Numbered from the stretch's first letter, positions 12,001 to 19,639 are shown. The stretch is 64,000 nucleotides of DNA from Clostridia bacterium (GCA_017409455.1 JAFQSS010000018.1:1-64000); one strand, 5' to 3'. Program-made: numbers and translations. Notes: generated by a model not told the origin, from the letters alone.

Positions 12001-13466
12001 TTTGCTTTTTCATTTAGTTCTTTATATGTCATTTCTTTATTTTCAAATACTATAGCAACATTATCTGGTGTTTTTAAAACTTGTTCTTCAAAATATTTTA
12101 TTATAGGAATATTTTCATCATATTCCAACTCTGTTTTATTAAAATCTATCACTAATTGTTGTTTCTCTTCAGGAGTAACAATTTGGATATCTTTCAAATC
12201 AATATTTTCTTTACTAATTACTTGTGAAATAATATTTAAAATTCTCTTATGTAATTTTTCAATATCCTCTACATCATAAATACTAGTTTTATAATCATAG
12301 GCAATATTTAGGCATCCAGTATCATTTAAATCATAAATTTGGATATCCATATTTTCTGCACAACATCCATTGAAAGTCCATTGTGTTGTATATGTCATAT
12401 CTTCACCTGTTTGGTGTGCATTTGTTATTTGATATGATAATAAAACATTATACAAACTTGGTATTGTTTTATTTTTAGTTCTTAGATCTTCTAGTAAGCT
12501 TTGGTATGAATATTTTTGATGTTTTAACATACCCATTGAATCTATAGCTATGTTTTTTACAAATGCTTTGAAATTACTTGTTTGGTCCATATTGATTTTA
12601 AATGGAGCCATATTTATAAACATTCCAGCTGCATTTTTTTCTTTAAAATTTGTTCTATTAAGGATTGGGGTTCCTATTACAAATTCATCTAAATTTGATA
12701 TCTCTCCTATATATATTGCATATATTGCCATAAAGAAATTATATAATGATATTTTATTTTCTTTACAATATTCTTTTATTTTTTCAACCTTTGAAGCATC
12801 TAAATTGAATTGTTTTCTTTCTCCTGCAGGATTGCTTTCATCCCCATTTGTTTTGCTTCCTGGTATTGTTGCGACTTCAGGTATTTGAGCAAATTTTTCT
12901 TCCCAGTAAGCTTTATCCTTTTGATATTTCTCACTTTCTAAATATTCTTGTTCAGCTTGAATATAGTCTATATAAGAATATATAGCCTCTGTCTCTACTG
13001 GTTTTTCTTGTTTTAATTCTGAATACGTTTTTATTATGTCATTACTAATAAACGCAAGTGTCCATGCGTCTGCTATCAAGTGGTGGATGTTAAGCATAAA
13101 TCCACCTTGTCCGTTTTCAAATTTAAATATATAAAATCTATATAATTCTGAATCTTCTAATTTAAATGGTGTTCTAACAATTTTTTGAGTTTCTTTTTCT
13201 AGTTCTTTTGGAGTTGCAACACTAATGATGTCTATCTTTGTGTCCTTTTTTTCAGATAGAACTTGTTTTACTTCTCCGTCTTCAATTTTTATTTGCAATC
13301 TAAAATTATCGTGTTTTTTATTTACGATTTCAACTGCTTTTTTTAGTTTTTCAAAATCAATTTGTTCTTCAATTATTGCTGACCCACAAATATTGTTTAC
13401 ACTACTTCCTTTGTAGTATTGTTCTGTTACCCAAATTGATTTTTGAGAGTTTGTTAAATTTCCCAT
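6060..13466 (-). CDS. two-module nonribosomal peptide synthetase with terminal reductase (C-A-T-C-A-T-R)
   Basis: 2468 residues. Domains: condensation 1 (about 5-430, active motif HHLIADA at 128, last Gly replaced by Ala); adenylation 1 (455-940, YTSGSTGTPKG at 599); carrier 1 (955-1030, IGGDSL at 985); condensation 2 (1045-1470, HHAAMDG at 1172); adenylation 2 (1495-1975, YTSGSTGLPKG); carrier 2 (1990-2065, LGGDSI at 2021); reductase (2098-2468, TGVTGYLG and YIRSK). The Ser of each carrier takes phosphopantetheine. The reductase releases the peptide as an aldehyde. Aligned to GrsA, the pocket of module 1 is D-I-F-Q-M-A-G-I-F-K (unassigned, hydrophobic) and of module 2 D-I-L-Q-L-G-M-I-W-K (glycine). 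The N-terminal condensation domain suggests an acylated or loaded first residue. No phosphopantetheinyl transferase is in the window. Confidence 0.95.
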   Translation of the reverse strand: MGNLTNSQKSIWVTEQYYKGSSVNNICGSAIIEEQIDFEKLKKAVEIVNKKHDNFRLQIKIEDGEVKQVLSEKKDTKIDIISVATPKELEKETQKIVRTPFKLEDSELYRFYIFKFENGQGGFMLNIHHLIADAWTLAFISNDIIKTYSELKQEKPVETEAIYSYIDYIQAEQEYLESEKYQKDKAYWEEKFAQIPEVATIPGSKTNGDESNPAGERKQFNLDASKVEKIKEYCKENKISLYNFFMAIYAIYIGEISNLDEFVIGTPILNRTNFKEKNAAGMFINMAPFKINMDQTSNFKAFVKNIAIDSMGMLKHQKYSYQSLLEDLRTKNKTIPSLYNVLLSYQITNAHQTGEDMTYTTQWTFNGCCAENMDIQIYDLNDTGCLNIAYDYKTSIYDVEDIEKLHKRILNIISQVISKENIDLKDIQIVTPEEKQQLVIDFNKTELEYDENIPIIKYFEEQVLKTPDNVAIVFENKEMTYKELNEKANSLAYELRKNGVTNNTIVGIMQDRSFEMMIAILAVLKAGGSYIPIAPDYPNERIEYMLEDSKATILLTTNQDRIKIDKKIIDINLNEEFYKANKENLENISKPEDLSYLIYTSGSTGTPKGVMLKQKNLSNFYNAMKDTIKYLKDGKLHKIISITTVSFDIFIFETLMSLTKGLTLYMTNENQQKITSQLEKVIKENEIEILQTTPSVMKFHLDNLENKEDIKSLKYIMLAGEPLPKTLVDKLKETIPGVTVYNGYGPSETTIFSTTRDVTDLDIVTIGRPVANTQIYILNKNKKLMPQGTIGELYIAGDGVGKGYMNKKEQTESSFIQNPFVANSIMYKVGDLGAFDVHGEITCYGRVDNQVKIRGLRVELPEIEKQMLSANNVQNTVVVKKEINGREVLCAYYVPNGPVNENAMKSILKDKLPQYMIPQYFVRLKEMPYTPNGKIDKRALPMPNIEEKTKEKIEIRNEIDKELLQIIQKMMSNKNIDLSDTLIDIGGDSLTAITLLTKISSKFDVQLYIKDIMSNKTIKEISDLITQNKEKGTSKIKIEKAPKQDVYPLSSAQKRMYYNSKMIGEDNIVYNISGGILVDDILDKEKVRNAFEKIIERHSVLRTVFVLQENNVMQKVNEKIDFNIQVYNNTESEIQKIINNFSKPFDLEKDLLLRVELHYIDNNKTLLLIESHHAAMDGTSLNNLIIEFERLYNGENLKTIPIQYTDYAVWENKFNESEAIKNVENYWVNKFKEAEFAQLNLPYDYKATANRSYKGNRISNIIDENQFRQIEKYAEKIGVSPYMLFISAFFILLYKYTGQEEIMVGSPIANRDINETKRMIGMFVNNIVVKGNINSEETFQEFLNNIKEQILDDLSNQPYPFDMLIKKLGIKSDNSRNPIFDVMFTYQNQEENLINLDNHEAEIIEINNNIAKFNLSLEIKPKTHTINIEYCTELFKKQTIEIMFEHYMNVLDAIIVDNNVKIMDISVISEQEKNKILYEFNDTKMEYFMNKSVAQLFEEQVEKTPDNIAVIFEEKKLTYRELNEKANQLANYLRNIKIKSNDTIGVMLPRSLEIAIAFLGISKAGATYIPIDPVYPEKRVEYMLENSQARLLITTQDLYEKLNVVNKISIENKEIVKQCKNNIDTANSPDDLAYIIYTSGSTGLPKGVKITNKNLVNFIFGTKQVIDLNEKKIMVSVTTICFDIFGLELWCSLTSGMTVVIANEEEQHNTMELNKLCIKNNVNVIQTTPSRYAIMLEDKENIEFLKNMTDILVGGEPISEQILKEMKENSNARIFNMYGPTETTIWSTIKELTNAKNITIGKPISNTQVYVLDKYMKVLPIGVAGELYISGDGVGKGYLNREDITKERYVKNPFVENGIMYNTGDICKFADNGELYCLGRLDNQIKIRGLRIELEEIENKILEFPFINNVKVIKQTIGNREIISAYYISNRRIRIAELRKFLQEALPNYMVPSYFTALDKFPYTPNGKIDKNALPVPSGILQNEKVGYVAPKTDLEVKLASIWEEVLNTKPIGVKDNFFELGGDSILAMNLNIKLLSVTDKIKYSDIFSYPTIAELAEKINSDLQQQNQEKLDILNDKYESILKNNMNLPQLRQANEFNNILLTGVTGYLGIHIMQEFLEKEKGKIFVIVRKDPGATVEEKLLNKMHYYFGDVYDKYIGDRINIVEGDIAKDGFGLNQEDLFKLGNSVDLIVNSAAKVSHYGSYLDFYNTNVKSVEKIINFANTFKQKIFHISTLSVSGNAFVDQYYIEQDIEEKIEFCENNLFVGQKLENVYIRSKFEAEKRILDAILNGTDAYIFRIGNLMPRIFDGKFQENINENAYISRLKTFIRIGYMPDYLVDGYLEFTPIDSISQAILKIMKFTNKENRIYHLFNHNHVFIKDLLELIKNDIQIITSEEFKKNIRKILKNSNSDLLNTLINDLDKDLNLNYDSKITLNSKHTIELLKLYGFKWPKIDEKYIRNILKLIKGE

Positions 13467-13482
13467 TTCCCCAACATCCTTT

Positions 13483-14844
13483 TTATTCTTCTTTTTTATT
13501 CAAATTACTATTCATCAAATTTCCTAAAAATATAAAGAAAAATGGTGATGTGTAAAACATTGAATTTCCAAACATAGATGAAATTAGATATGCTACTACT
13601 ATAAGTAATGATATTATTCCATTGTCATTATCCTTCATCAATTTTATTATTCCTTTTACAACAATAATTCCTACTGCTGTTAGATATAGTAACATTCCTG
13701 GTATCCCTGATACACAAGCAAGATATAAGATTAAGTTATGTGGTCTGTCTCTACCATACATTAATACATTTTCATATTGTTCTCCTAAATTATCTGCACC
13801 ATATCCTATGATTGGTTTTCTTAATATGAAATTAAATGCATTATGCCACAATTCTCCTCTGTTTGTTCCTGCTGACATAAAATCATTTCTGATTTCCCAC
13901 TCAGGTTTAGGTGTTGATTCTCCATTTCCGATTTCTGTTGATATCCCAAATTTAGCAAGTACTGCACTTATATCTGTCATAAAGTTTTCAACATTTATAG
14001 CCACTACATTCCTTCCATCTTTTGTCGTAAAGATAGATAATAAAATAAAAATTACAATTGCTATAGAAATTGCTATTCTATCTTTTTTCTTTATAATTGC
14101 ATATATTGTATATAAAATTAATGTTCCTATTGTTGCTAAATAACATCCAAATGTATCATTATATATCATTGCATAAGCGATTACCGCATAAGCTATTACA
14201 TATAGTGTTTTTAGAACTTTGTTTTTTTCTGTTAAAAATAGTCCTAATGCACACATCAATGTCATCATTATATAATAGCAGTAATGATTAAATTGTCCAA
14301 ATATTGTTGTTTCTATTTTGCTATTTACAAAAATATCTGTATATCTTGTTCCACTTAAAGTTACTCTACTTATAATTATCAAAAATATTGAAGCTATTAT
14401 AAATGTATTTAATAGTATTTTTCTTAATTTTTTCGAATCAAGTAAAAATGCACATAGGAAATATCCTGCATACATTAAATATCTATAGTAACCTTCTCTT
14501 CTGTATGATGTTCCATAAAATGCTTTTCGTGTACTTGATGCTGAAAGGCATGATATTAATGTCCAAATCATATATATGACAAATAAAAATATAGGTATTA
14601 ATTCTTTTAATGTTTGTTTTTTATTTTCAGAATATCGTATTTTATCATAAATCATATATATCCCCGTCGCGATTCCTACTACACCTATAATTTGCATTAA
14701 TGCAAAATAACATTCAATTAAATCTATTACTTCATATATTGGCTTAAGCGTTTGAAATATTGGCAATGCCATCCACAAGAATAGTAATGTAAATACTATT
14801 ACATCTTTTATTTTTATAAATTTTTCTTTTGACAAGTTTTCCAT
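13483..14844 (-). CDS. O-antigen ligase/polymerase-like membrane protein (WaaL/Wzy family)
   Basis: 453 residues with about 11-12 hydrophobic segments and one large outside loop (about 285-350). After the loop comes RPHNLILYL, the His-containing motif typical of PF04932 O-antigen ligases. Such proteins move a lipid-linked glycan onto an acceptor at the outer face of the membrane. It is the first gene of the operon, 16 bases upstream of the NRPS. Its pairing with an NRPS is unusual. It could be unrelated envelope synthesis, or could transfer or bind the peptide product. The family call is good; the role is unknown. Confidence 0.8.
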   Translation of the reverse strand: MENLSKEKFIKIKDVIVFTLLFLWMALPIFQTLKPIYEVIDLIECYFALMQIIGVVGIATGIYMIYDKIRYSENKKQTLKELIPIFLFVIYMIWTLISCLSASSTRKAFYGTSYRREGYYRYLMYAGYFLCAFLLDSKKLRKILLNTFIIASIFLIIISRVTLSGTRYTDIFVNSKIETTIFGQFNHYCYYIMMTLMCALGLFLTEKNKVLKTLYVIAYAVIAYAMIYNDTFGCYLATIGTLILYTIYAIIKKKDRIAISIAIVIFILLSIFTTKDGRNVVAINVENFMTDISAVLAKFGISTEIGNGESTPKPEWEIRNDFMSAGTNRGELWHNAFNFILRKPIIGYGADNLGEQYENVLMYGRDRPHNLILYLACVSGIPGMLLYLTAVGIIVVKGIIKLMKDNDNGIISLLIVVAYLISSMFGNSMFYTSPFFFIFLGNLMNSNLNKKEE

Positions 14845-14954
14845 TTTTATCTCCTTTTTTTCTTCCCTAATTATATCCTATTTGTTTTTTATTGTCACGT
14901 ATATTTTTAGTTTTTATGTTCATAATTAATAAAAATGTTTTTGGAGATGATTTT

Positions 14955-16070
14955 ATGGCAAAAAAAATTAGAAATTTTTCTATTTTAACTTTAATTGTTT
15001 GTGCTCTTATCGGTATTTCTTATTATATTTATAATACATATTTAGAAATAGATATTTCCGGAGAATATGAAATTGTACGAACAGAATCCACAATTCCAGT
15101 AGAAACTGTGGAAAACATTGAACAACAAAGTCAAACTATTGCAGATGTTTTAGAAGAAGTTTCACAAAGTGTTGTTGGTATTTCTAGAATTAAGTCTCAT
15201 TCTAATTCTATTTTTTCTTCTAGTGGCTCTGTTCAAGAACTTGGCCTTGGAACTGGAATCATTGTTTCTAGTAATGGCTATATTTTAAGCAATTGCCATG
15301 TTACTGGAGAAACCCTTGCTACTTGCTATGTTACTTTAGAAAATGGTTATACTTATGAGGGCTCTGTTGTTTGGTGTGATGTTGACTTAGATTTATCTAT
15401 AACTAAAATTGATGCATCTAATTTACCTTATGCAACTATTGGTAATTCATCTAATATTAAGTCTGGGCAAACTGTTTATGCAATCGGAAATCCTATTGGA
15501 TATGAATTTAGAAAAACTATTACTTCTGGCATTATTAGTGCTCTTAATAGAACTATTAGAATTGAAGAAAATAATCAAGTTTCTTACATGACTGATTTGA
15601 TTCAAACAGATGCGTCTATTAACCCCGGTAATAGTGGCGGTCCTTTAATTACTCCTTCTGGAGAAGTTATTGGTGTTAATACTGTTAAAATTACTTCTGC
15701 TGAGGGTATAGGTTTCGCTGTTCCTATTAATGTTGTTCAACCTGTAATTGAAAATTTTGTTACTAAAAATAGTTTTGATGAGGCTTTTCTTGGTATTTAT
15801 GCTTATGATAAAGATGTTGTTCCTTATATGGTTACTTCTCCTAATTTTTCTTCTGGAATTTATGTTGTTCATATTTCGGAAAATAGCCCTGCTATTTCTA
15901 GCGGTATCCAAGTTGGCGATATTATTACTTCTGTTGATGGTCATTCTGTTAATAATATGATTGAACTTAAAGAGTATATTTATACTAAACGCCCTGGTGA
16001 TACTGTTTCTATTGATGTTAGCCGCGGGTATATTACTAGAAGTTTTGATATTGTACTTGCTAATAGATAA
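14955..16070 (+). CDS. HtrA/DegP-like membrane-anchored serine protease with PDZ domain
   Basis: 371 residues from ATG 14955 (GGAG eight bases upstream); an upstream in-frame ATG at 14892 lacks a good site. An N-terminal membrane anchor (about 8-28) is followed by a trypsin-like domain with triad His115 (SNCHVTG), Asp146 (DLDLSIT) and Ser227 (NPGNSGGPL), then a PDZ domain (about 275-365) with SSGIQVGDIITSVDG. It degrades or checks misfolded proteins at the outer membrane face. It is divergent from the NRPS operon across a 110-base gap. The stop sits directly against a palindromic repeat. Confidence 0.93.
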   Translation: MAKKIRNFSILTLIVCALIGISYYIYNTYLEIDISGEYEIVRTESTIPVETVENIEQQSQTIADVLEEVSQSVVGISRIKSHSNSIFSSSGSVQELGLGTGIIVSSNGYILSNCHVTGETLATCYVTLENGYTYEGSVVWCDVDLDLSITKIDASNLPYATIGNSSNIKSGQTVYAIGNPIGYEFRKTITSGIISALNRTIRIEENNQVSYMTDLIQTDASINPGNSGGPLITPSGEVIGVNTVKITSAEGIGFAVPINVVQPVIENFVTKNSFDEAFLGIYAYDKDVVPYMVTSPNFSSGIYVVHISENSPAISSGIQVGDIITSVDGHSVNNMIELKEYIYTKRPGDTVSIDVSRGYITRSFDIVLANR

Positions 16071-16078
16071 AAAGGGAT

Positions 16079-16157
16079 AAAAAGGGACCGGGTCTCTTTT
16101 TGCGCAAAAAAGGACCTGGTCCCAAATTGCGTAATTTAAGACCCGGTCCCTTTTTAC
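16079..16157. repeat. GGGACC/GGTCCC palindromic repeat, copy A
   Basis: Three copies of a GGGACCnGGTCCC-type palindrome flanked by A and T runs lie between the htrA-like stop and tRNA-Arg. A related block occurs at 31253-31310. It can act as a terminator in either direction. Confidence 0.75.
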
Positions 16158-16234
<77 letters not shown>

Positions 16235-16299
16235 ATGCATTATTTATTATAACGCGTTTTTTTAGTTTTTTCAAGTAGTTTCATAAAATTTATGAAACT

Positions 16300-16848
16300 T
16301 TAAAGACTACTCATTCCTTTTTGACTTATTATTTCAGTTTTATCTTGTATATCCATACTTGAAATTTCTTCTATAAAATCTATAACTTTTGACTCTGTCA
16401 AATATTTAGGTTTATCATCAAACATATTCATATATTTTTTTATATTATCTAATACATGTATTTGGTATCTTTCAATTAATGACTTGTTTAAGCAATCATA
16501 ATCATAATAAAATCTGTCATTATTTTTTACTATTTCTTCATGTTCTTTCTTAAAATACATCTTATAAAAATAATGGTCTGTTAATAAATGTAGAAAATAT
16601 CCTTTCCAAAAGTCTTTTTTCATGTCTATTATAGAATCTTTCAAAAATTCGTCTATATAGGTTGTTACTTCATATTTCCTCCATTTCCCATAATGATTTT
16701 TACTTTTATCTACAGCAGGTCCATCTAAATTTTCATTCATATCTGGTGCAATTACACCTTTTATAAATTCCTCTTCATTTTTTATCTCATTTTCATGTTT
16801 TTCAATATATTTTTTTGCTATAGCTATATGTATAGTAAATCCCAGCAT
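16300..16848 (-). CDS. zinc-dependent phospholipase C-like hypothetical protein
   Basis: 182 residues, starting with AAGGAG at a good distance. It has scattered metal-ligand-like motifs in the order FTIHIAIAKKY (N-terminus), APD (about 54), HYGKW and GYFLHLLTDHYFY (about 105). This spacing of His/Asp resembles the zinc-dependent phospholipase C fold (PF00882-like), often seen as small cytosolic proteins of unknown function. It begins 12 bases after pyrF ends, so it is probably co-transcribed. There is no signal peptide, so a secreted lipase is unlikely. The family assignment is tentative. Confidence 0.55.
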   Translation of the reverse strand: MLGFTIHIAIAKKYIEKHENEIKNEEEFIKGVIAPDMNENLDGPAVDKSKNHYGKWRKYEVTTYIDEFLKDSIIDMKKDFWKGYFLHLLTDHYFYKMYFKKEHEEIVKNNDRFYYDYDCLNKSLIERYQIHVLDNIKKYMNMFDDKPKYLTESKVIDFIEEISSMDIQDKTEIISQKGMSSL

Positions 16849-16860
16849 TTTTATTTCTCC

Positions 16861-17784
16861 TTATATAACTTGATTTAATTCCTCTCTCATTCTAATTGCT
16901 TCTGCTCTTGTGGCTTGAGCATAATCTTTTTCTTCAAATTTGTCTTTCCATTTTTCTGATTTATAAGCACACATCAAACTTCTTGAGGCATTAACAATTC
17001 CGCCTAATCCATTTTTATCAAATCCATAAGCAATATCTCTGGCAGTTCCTCCTTGCGCACCATATCCAGGTATTAGAAAATATGTATGTGGTGCAATTTC
17101 TCTTATTTGTTGTAATTGTTCAGGATATGTTGCTCCAACTACAGCAGCAATACTGCTATATCCATTTGTTCCAATTAATTCTTGCCCCCATCTTTCAACC
17201 AGTTCTGCAACTTCTTTATATACCTCTTTTCCATTTTCAAATTTAAGGTCTTGTAATTCCCCAGATGATGGATTTGATGTTTTTACTAAAATAAATAATC
17301 CTTTATTATATTTTTTGCAATCATCTATAAATGGTTTTACACAATCTGTGCCCATATAAGGATTTACTGTTATAAAATCAACATCAAAAATTGATTGTTC
17401 TATATCCCCAATTTTTGTTTTTCCTAAATATGCATTTGAATATCCTTGCGCAGTTGAACCAATATCTCCCCTTTTTATATCTGCAATTACAATCATCCCT
17501 TTTTCTTTAGCATACTCACATGTTTCTTTAAATGCCTGCATTCCTGGTATTCCAAACATTTCATAAAATGCTATTTGTGGTTTTACAGCTGGTATAATGT
17601 CATATGTCGCATCTATTAGTGCTTTATTATATTCAATTATTGCTTGTGCTGCTCCTTCTAGAGTCTGTGGATATTTTTCTATTACACATTTAGGTAACAT
17701 CTCATATCTTGGGTCAAGTCCCATTACTGTTGGATTTTTTGTTTGTTTTATTTTTTCTATTAATCTATCAATTTGATTTATCAT
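16861..17784 (-). CDS. pyrF: orotidine-5'-phosphate decarboxylase
   Basis: 307 residues from ATG 17784, preceded by AGAGGG; the longer reading frame to 17850 has no site of its own. It converts OMP to UMP, the last step of pyrimidine synthesis. Landmarks: VMGLDPRY near the N-terminus, the catalytic IADIKRGDIGSTA, VNPYMGTD, and IPGYGAQGG near the phosphate site. This long form is type 2 PyrF. It is divergent from an orotate phosphoribosyltransferase-like gene 120 bases away, which supports a pyrimidine role. Confidence 0.95.
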   Translation of the reverse strand: MINQIDRLIEKIKQTKNPTVMGLDPRYEMLPKCVIEKYPQTLEGAAQAIIEYNKALIDATYDIIPAVKPQIAFYEMFGIPGMQAFKETCEYAKEKGMIVIADIKRGDIGSTAQGYSNAYLGKTKIGDIEQSIFDVDFITVNPYMGTDCVKPFIDDCKKYNKGLFILVKTSNPSSGELQDLKFENGKEVYKEVAELVERWGQELIGTNGYSSIAAVVGATYPEQLQQIREIAPHTYFLIPGYGAQGGTARDIAYGFDKNGLGGIVNASRSLMCAYKSEKWKDKFEEKDYAQATRAEAIRMREELNQVI

Positions 17785-17903
17785 TGTAACCCTCTCTTTC
17801 TTTTTCATTCTATCATTCGTATGATACATTTTCAACATATTTATTGACATTTTTCTTTTTTCAAATTAGAATATTTTTAGAAAAATTTAAAGGAGGAATT
17901 AAT

Positions 17904-18761
17904 ATGTCTGATTTAATGTCATATTTATTTGAGACAAATGCAATTAGATTTTGTGAAGAAAATAAGCCATTTTGGTATACTTCCGGAAAAATCGGTCCTT
18001 ATTTTATTAATACGCATTTTGTTTATGGAAATGAAAAAGATGCTACACAATTATTATCATTTATTGATGAATGTTTAGCTGATAAATTAACTTTACCAGA
18101 GAGAGTTTTTGAAAAAGTTTTAAAACAGTATCAAACTAATGAAATTTATAAAACTGTTATTGATACAATGGTTCAATATATTCAAGATAATATTGATATT
18201 TCTGAAATTGACTATATTTCTGGTGGCGAAAGAAGAGATTGGTTCTTTTCTAATATGATTGCCTATATTTTAAATAAACCTCATTTAAGTATTTACAAAG
18301 ATTTATCTGTTGTTGAAAGTGATTGTAATTTTATGATTACTAATTCTATTTCTTCTTTATCAGGAAAAAGAGTTTTACATATAGCTGATTTAATTACTGT
18401 TGCATCCAGCTATATTCGTGCCTGGATTCCTGCAGTTACAAATCTAGGTGCTCAAATTTGCTGGTCTTGTGTTGTTGTTGATAGAATGCAAGGTGGTAAA
18501 GAAAAAATTGAAGCTGAAGGAGTCAAATCTTTGTCTTTAGTTCAAGTAGATAAAAACTTATTTGAAAGAGCTCTTGATTTAAATATTATTAATGAAGCCC
18601 AAGTTTCTATGCTTAATGATTTTTTTGAAAATCCAGATGAGTCTATGAAACAATTTTTAATTAATCATCCAGAGTTTTTAGAACATTCCTTAAATGCTGA
18701 TGAAAAAACTAGAAAACGTGCTCAGCTTTTAATTGATAGTAATTTATATGGATTAAACTAA
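17904..18761 (+). CDS. pyrE: orotate phosphoribosyltransferase-like protein
   Basis: 285 residues from ATG 17904 with AAAGGAGG upstream. The N-terminal part (FWYTSGKIGPYFINTHF) matches the orotate-binding region of clostridial PyrE-like enzymes. A phosphoribosyltransferase core follows with YISGGERRDWFFS and KRVLHIADLIT in place of the usual VVDDVITTG loop. It would join orotate to PRPP. It is longer than classical PyrE (about 210) and the PRPP motif is altered (ADLIT), so activity on orotate is likely but not certain. Its divergent neighbour is pyrF. Confidence 0.75.
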   Translation: MSDLMSYLFETNAIRFCEENKPFWYTSGKIGPYFINTHFVYGNEKDATQLLSFIDECLADKLTLPERVFEKVLKQYQTNEIYKTVIDTMVQYIQDNIDISEIDYISGGERRDWFFSNMIAYILNKPHLSIYKDLSVVESDCNFMITNSISSLSGKRVLHIADLITVASSYIRAWIPAVTNLGAQICWSCVVVDRMQGGKEKIEAEGVKSLSLVQVDKNLFERALDLNIINEAQVSMLNDFFENPDESMKQFLINHPEFLEHSLNADEKTRKRAQLLIDSNLYGLN

Positions 18762-18775
18762 ATATATCAAAAATA

Positions 18776-18804
18776 TTGCAATTTTATGGAAACTATGATA
18801 TAAT
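18776..18804 (+). promoter_or_regulatory. sigma-A promoter for adk
   Basis: TTGCAA, 17-base spacer, TATAAT. It lies 49 bases upstream of the adk start. A CTTTTC/GAAAAG hairpin follows in the leader. Confidence 0.7.
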
Positions 18805-18853
18805 TAATACGCTTTTCTTTGAAAAGACATTTTGAAAGCGAGGTAAATTAACC

Positions 18854-19498
18854 ATGCAGGACGTTATTGTTTTGTTTGGCAAACCTGGTGCCGGAAAAGG
18901 CACACGGCTGAGCGAATTCCTGGAGACGACAGACAGAAAGTACAACATTCTTTCTGTCGGAAATATGCTCCGGCAAGCCAGAGCCGATAACACTGAGCTG
19001 GGTCAAAAAGCCGCTCAGTATATGGATGCCGGCGCTCTCGTACCTGACGATATCATTAACGGTATTGTCATCGAAGGTATCAAAGCATCTGCAGAGCCCA
19101 TCATCAGTGATGGATTCCCCAGAACTGTGGGGCAGGCTCAGGCAATGCTCGATGCAGGCATTCTGCCCATTGTCATCGATTTCCAAGTTGAAGATGACGT
19201 CGTGATTCAGAGAGCCCGGGACAGAATCGTTTGTGAGAACAAAAAGTGTGGCGAAACCTACACCACAAACGATTTCAAACCTCCTGTCGTAGAAGGTATC
19301 TGCGACAAGTGTGGTTGTCATCTTGTCAGACGGCCTGATGACGACCCCGAGGTTGTCGCAAACCGGCTGGAGGTCTATCGGGACCAGACCCTTCCTGTGC
19401 TGGAAGTCATGGAAAGCTATGGTGTCAAGGTCTATACCATTGATAACAGCGATTCCAAAAAGGCCAAAGCTCAGTTCGCAGAACTGATGAATGGCTAA
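18854..19498 (+). CDS. adk: adenylate kinase (zinc-lid type), GC-rich
   Basis: 214 residues. It converts ATP + AMP to 2 ADP. The P-loop is GKPGAGKGT (9-17); the AMP-site motifs are SDGFPRT and RARDRIV. The lid has four Cys (CENKKC and CDKCGC) that bind zinc. Base composition is about half G+C, far above every neighbour, and codon choice is unlike the rest of the window. It carries its own promoter and terminator and stands outside the usual ribosomal-protein operon. This suggests recent transfer from a GC-richer donor, or a second adk copy. Confidence 0.93.
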   Translation: MQDVIVLFGKPGAGKGTRLSEFLETTDRKYNILSVGNMLRQARADNTELGQKAAQYMDAGALVPDDIINGIVIEGIKASAEPIISDGFPRTVGQAQAMLDAGILPIVIDFQVEDDVVIQRARDRIVCENKKCGETYTTNDFKPPVVEGICDKCGCHLVRRPDDDPEVVANRLEVYRDQTLPVLEVMESYGVKVYTIDNSDSKKAKAQFAELMNG

Positions 19499-19513
19499 AC
19501 TTTTTACCTAGCG

Positions 19514-19547
19514 AAAGGCAACAGATTTTTCTGTTGCCTTTTCTATT
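19514..19547 (+). terminator. intrinsic terminator of adk
   Basis: AAAGGCAACAG/CTGTTGCCTTT stem with a six-base loop, followed by a T-rich run. Confidence 0.85.
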
Positions 19548-19580
19548 TTTTTATATTTTTAATTTTTTTCTAAAAAACTC

Positions 19581-19609
19581 TTGAATTTATTTTATTTTTG
19601 TGCTATTAT
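19581..19609 (+). promoter_or_regulatory. promoter of tRNA-Pro
   Basis: TTGAAT, 17-base spacer, TATTAT, about 30 bases upstream of the tRNA. Confidence 0.65.
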
Positions 19610-19639
19610 ATATAAGCGTTTAACAAAATGCATTTTAAT

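Noticed and set aside
11528..12055. Long plus-strand frame opposite the NRPS
   Set aside because: Leu/Phe-rich antisense reading of a strongly conserved adenylation domain, without a ribosome site.
16079..16157. Riboswitch or T-box leader
   Set aside because: The stretch consists only of simple palindromes and has no downstream gene on either strand that would need a leader.
18848..19321. Minus-strand frame opposite adk
   Set aside because: Antisense frame left open by the GC-rich codon use of adk; no ribosome site and no domain.
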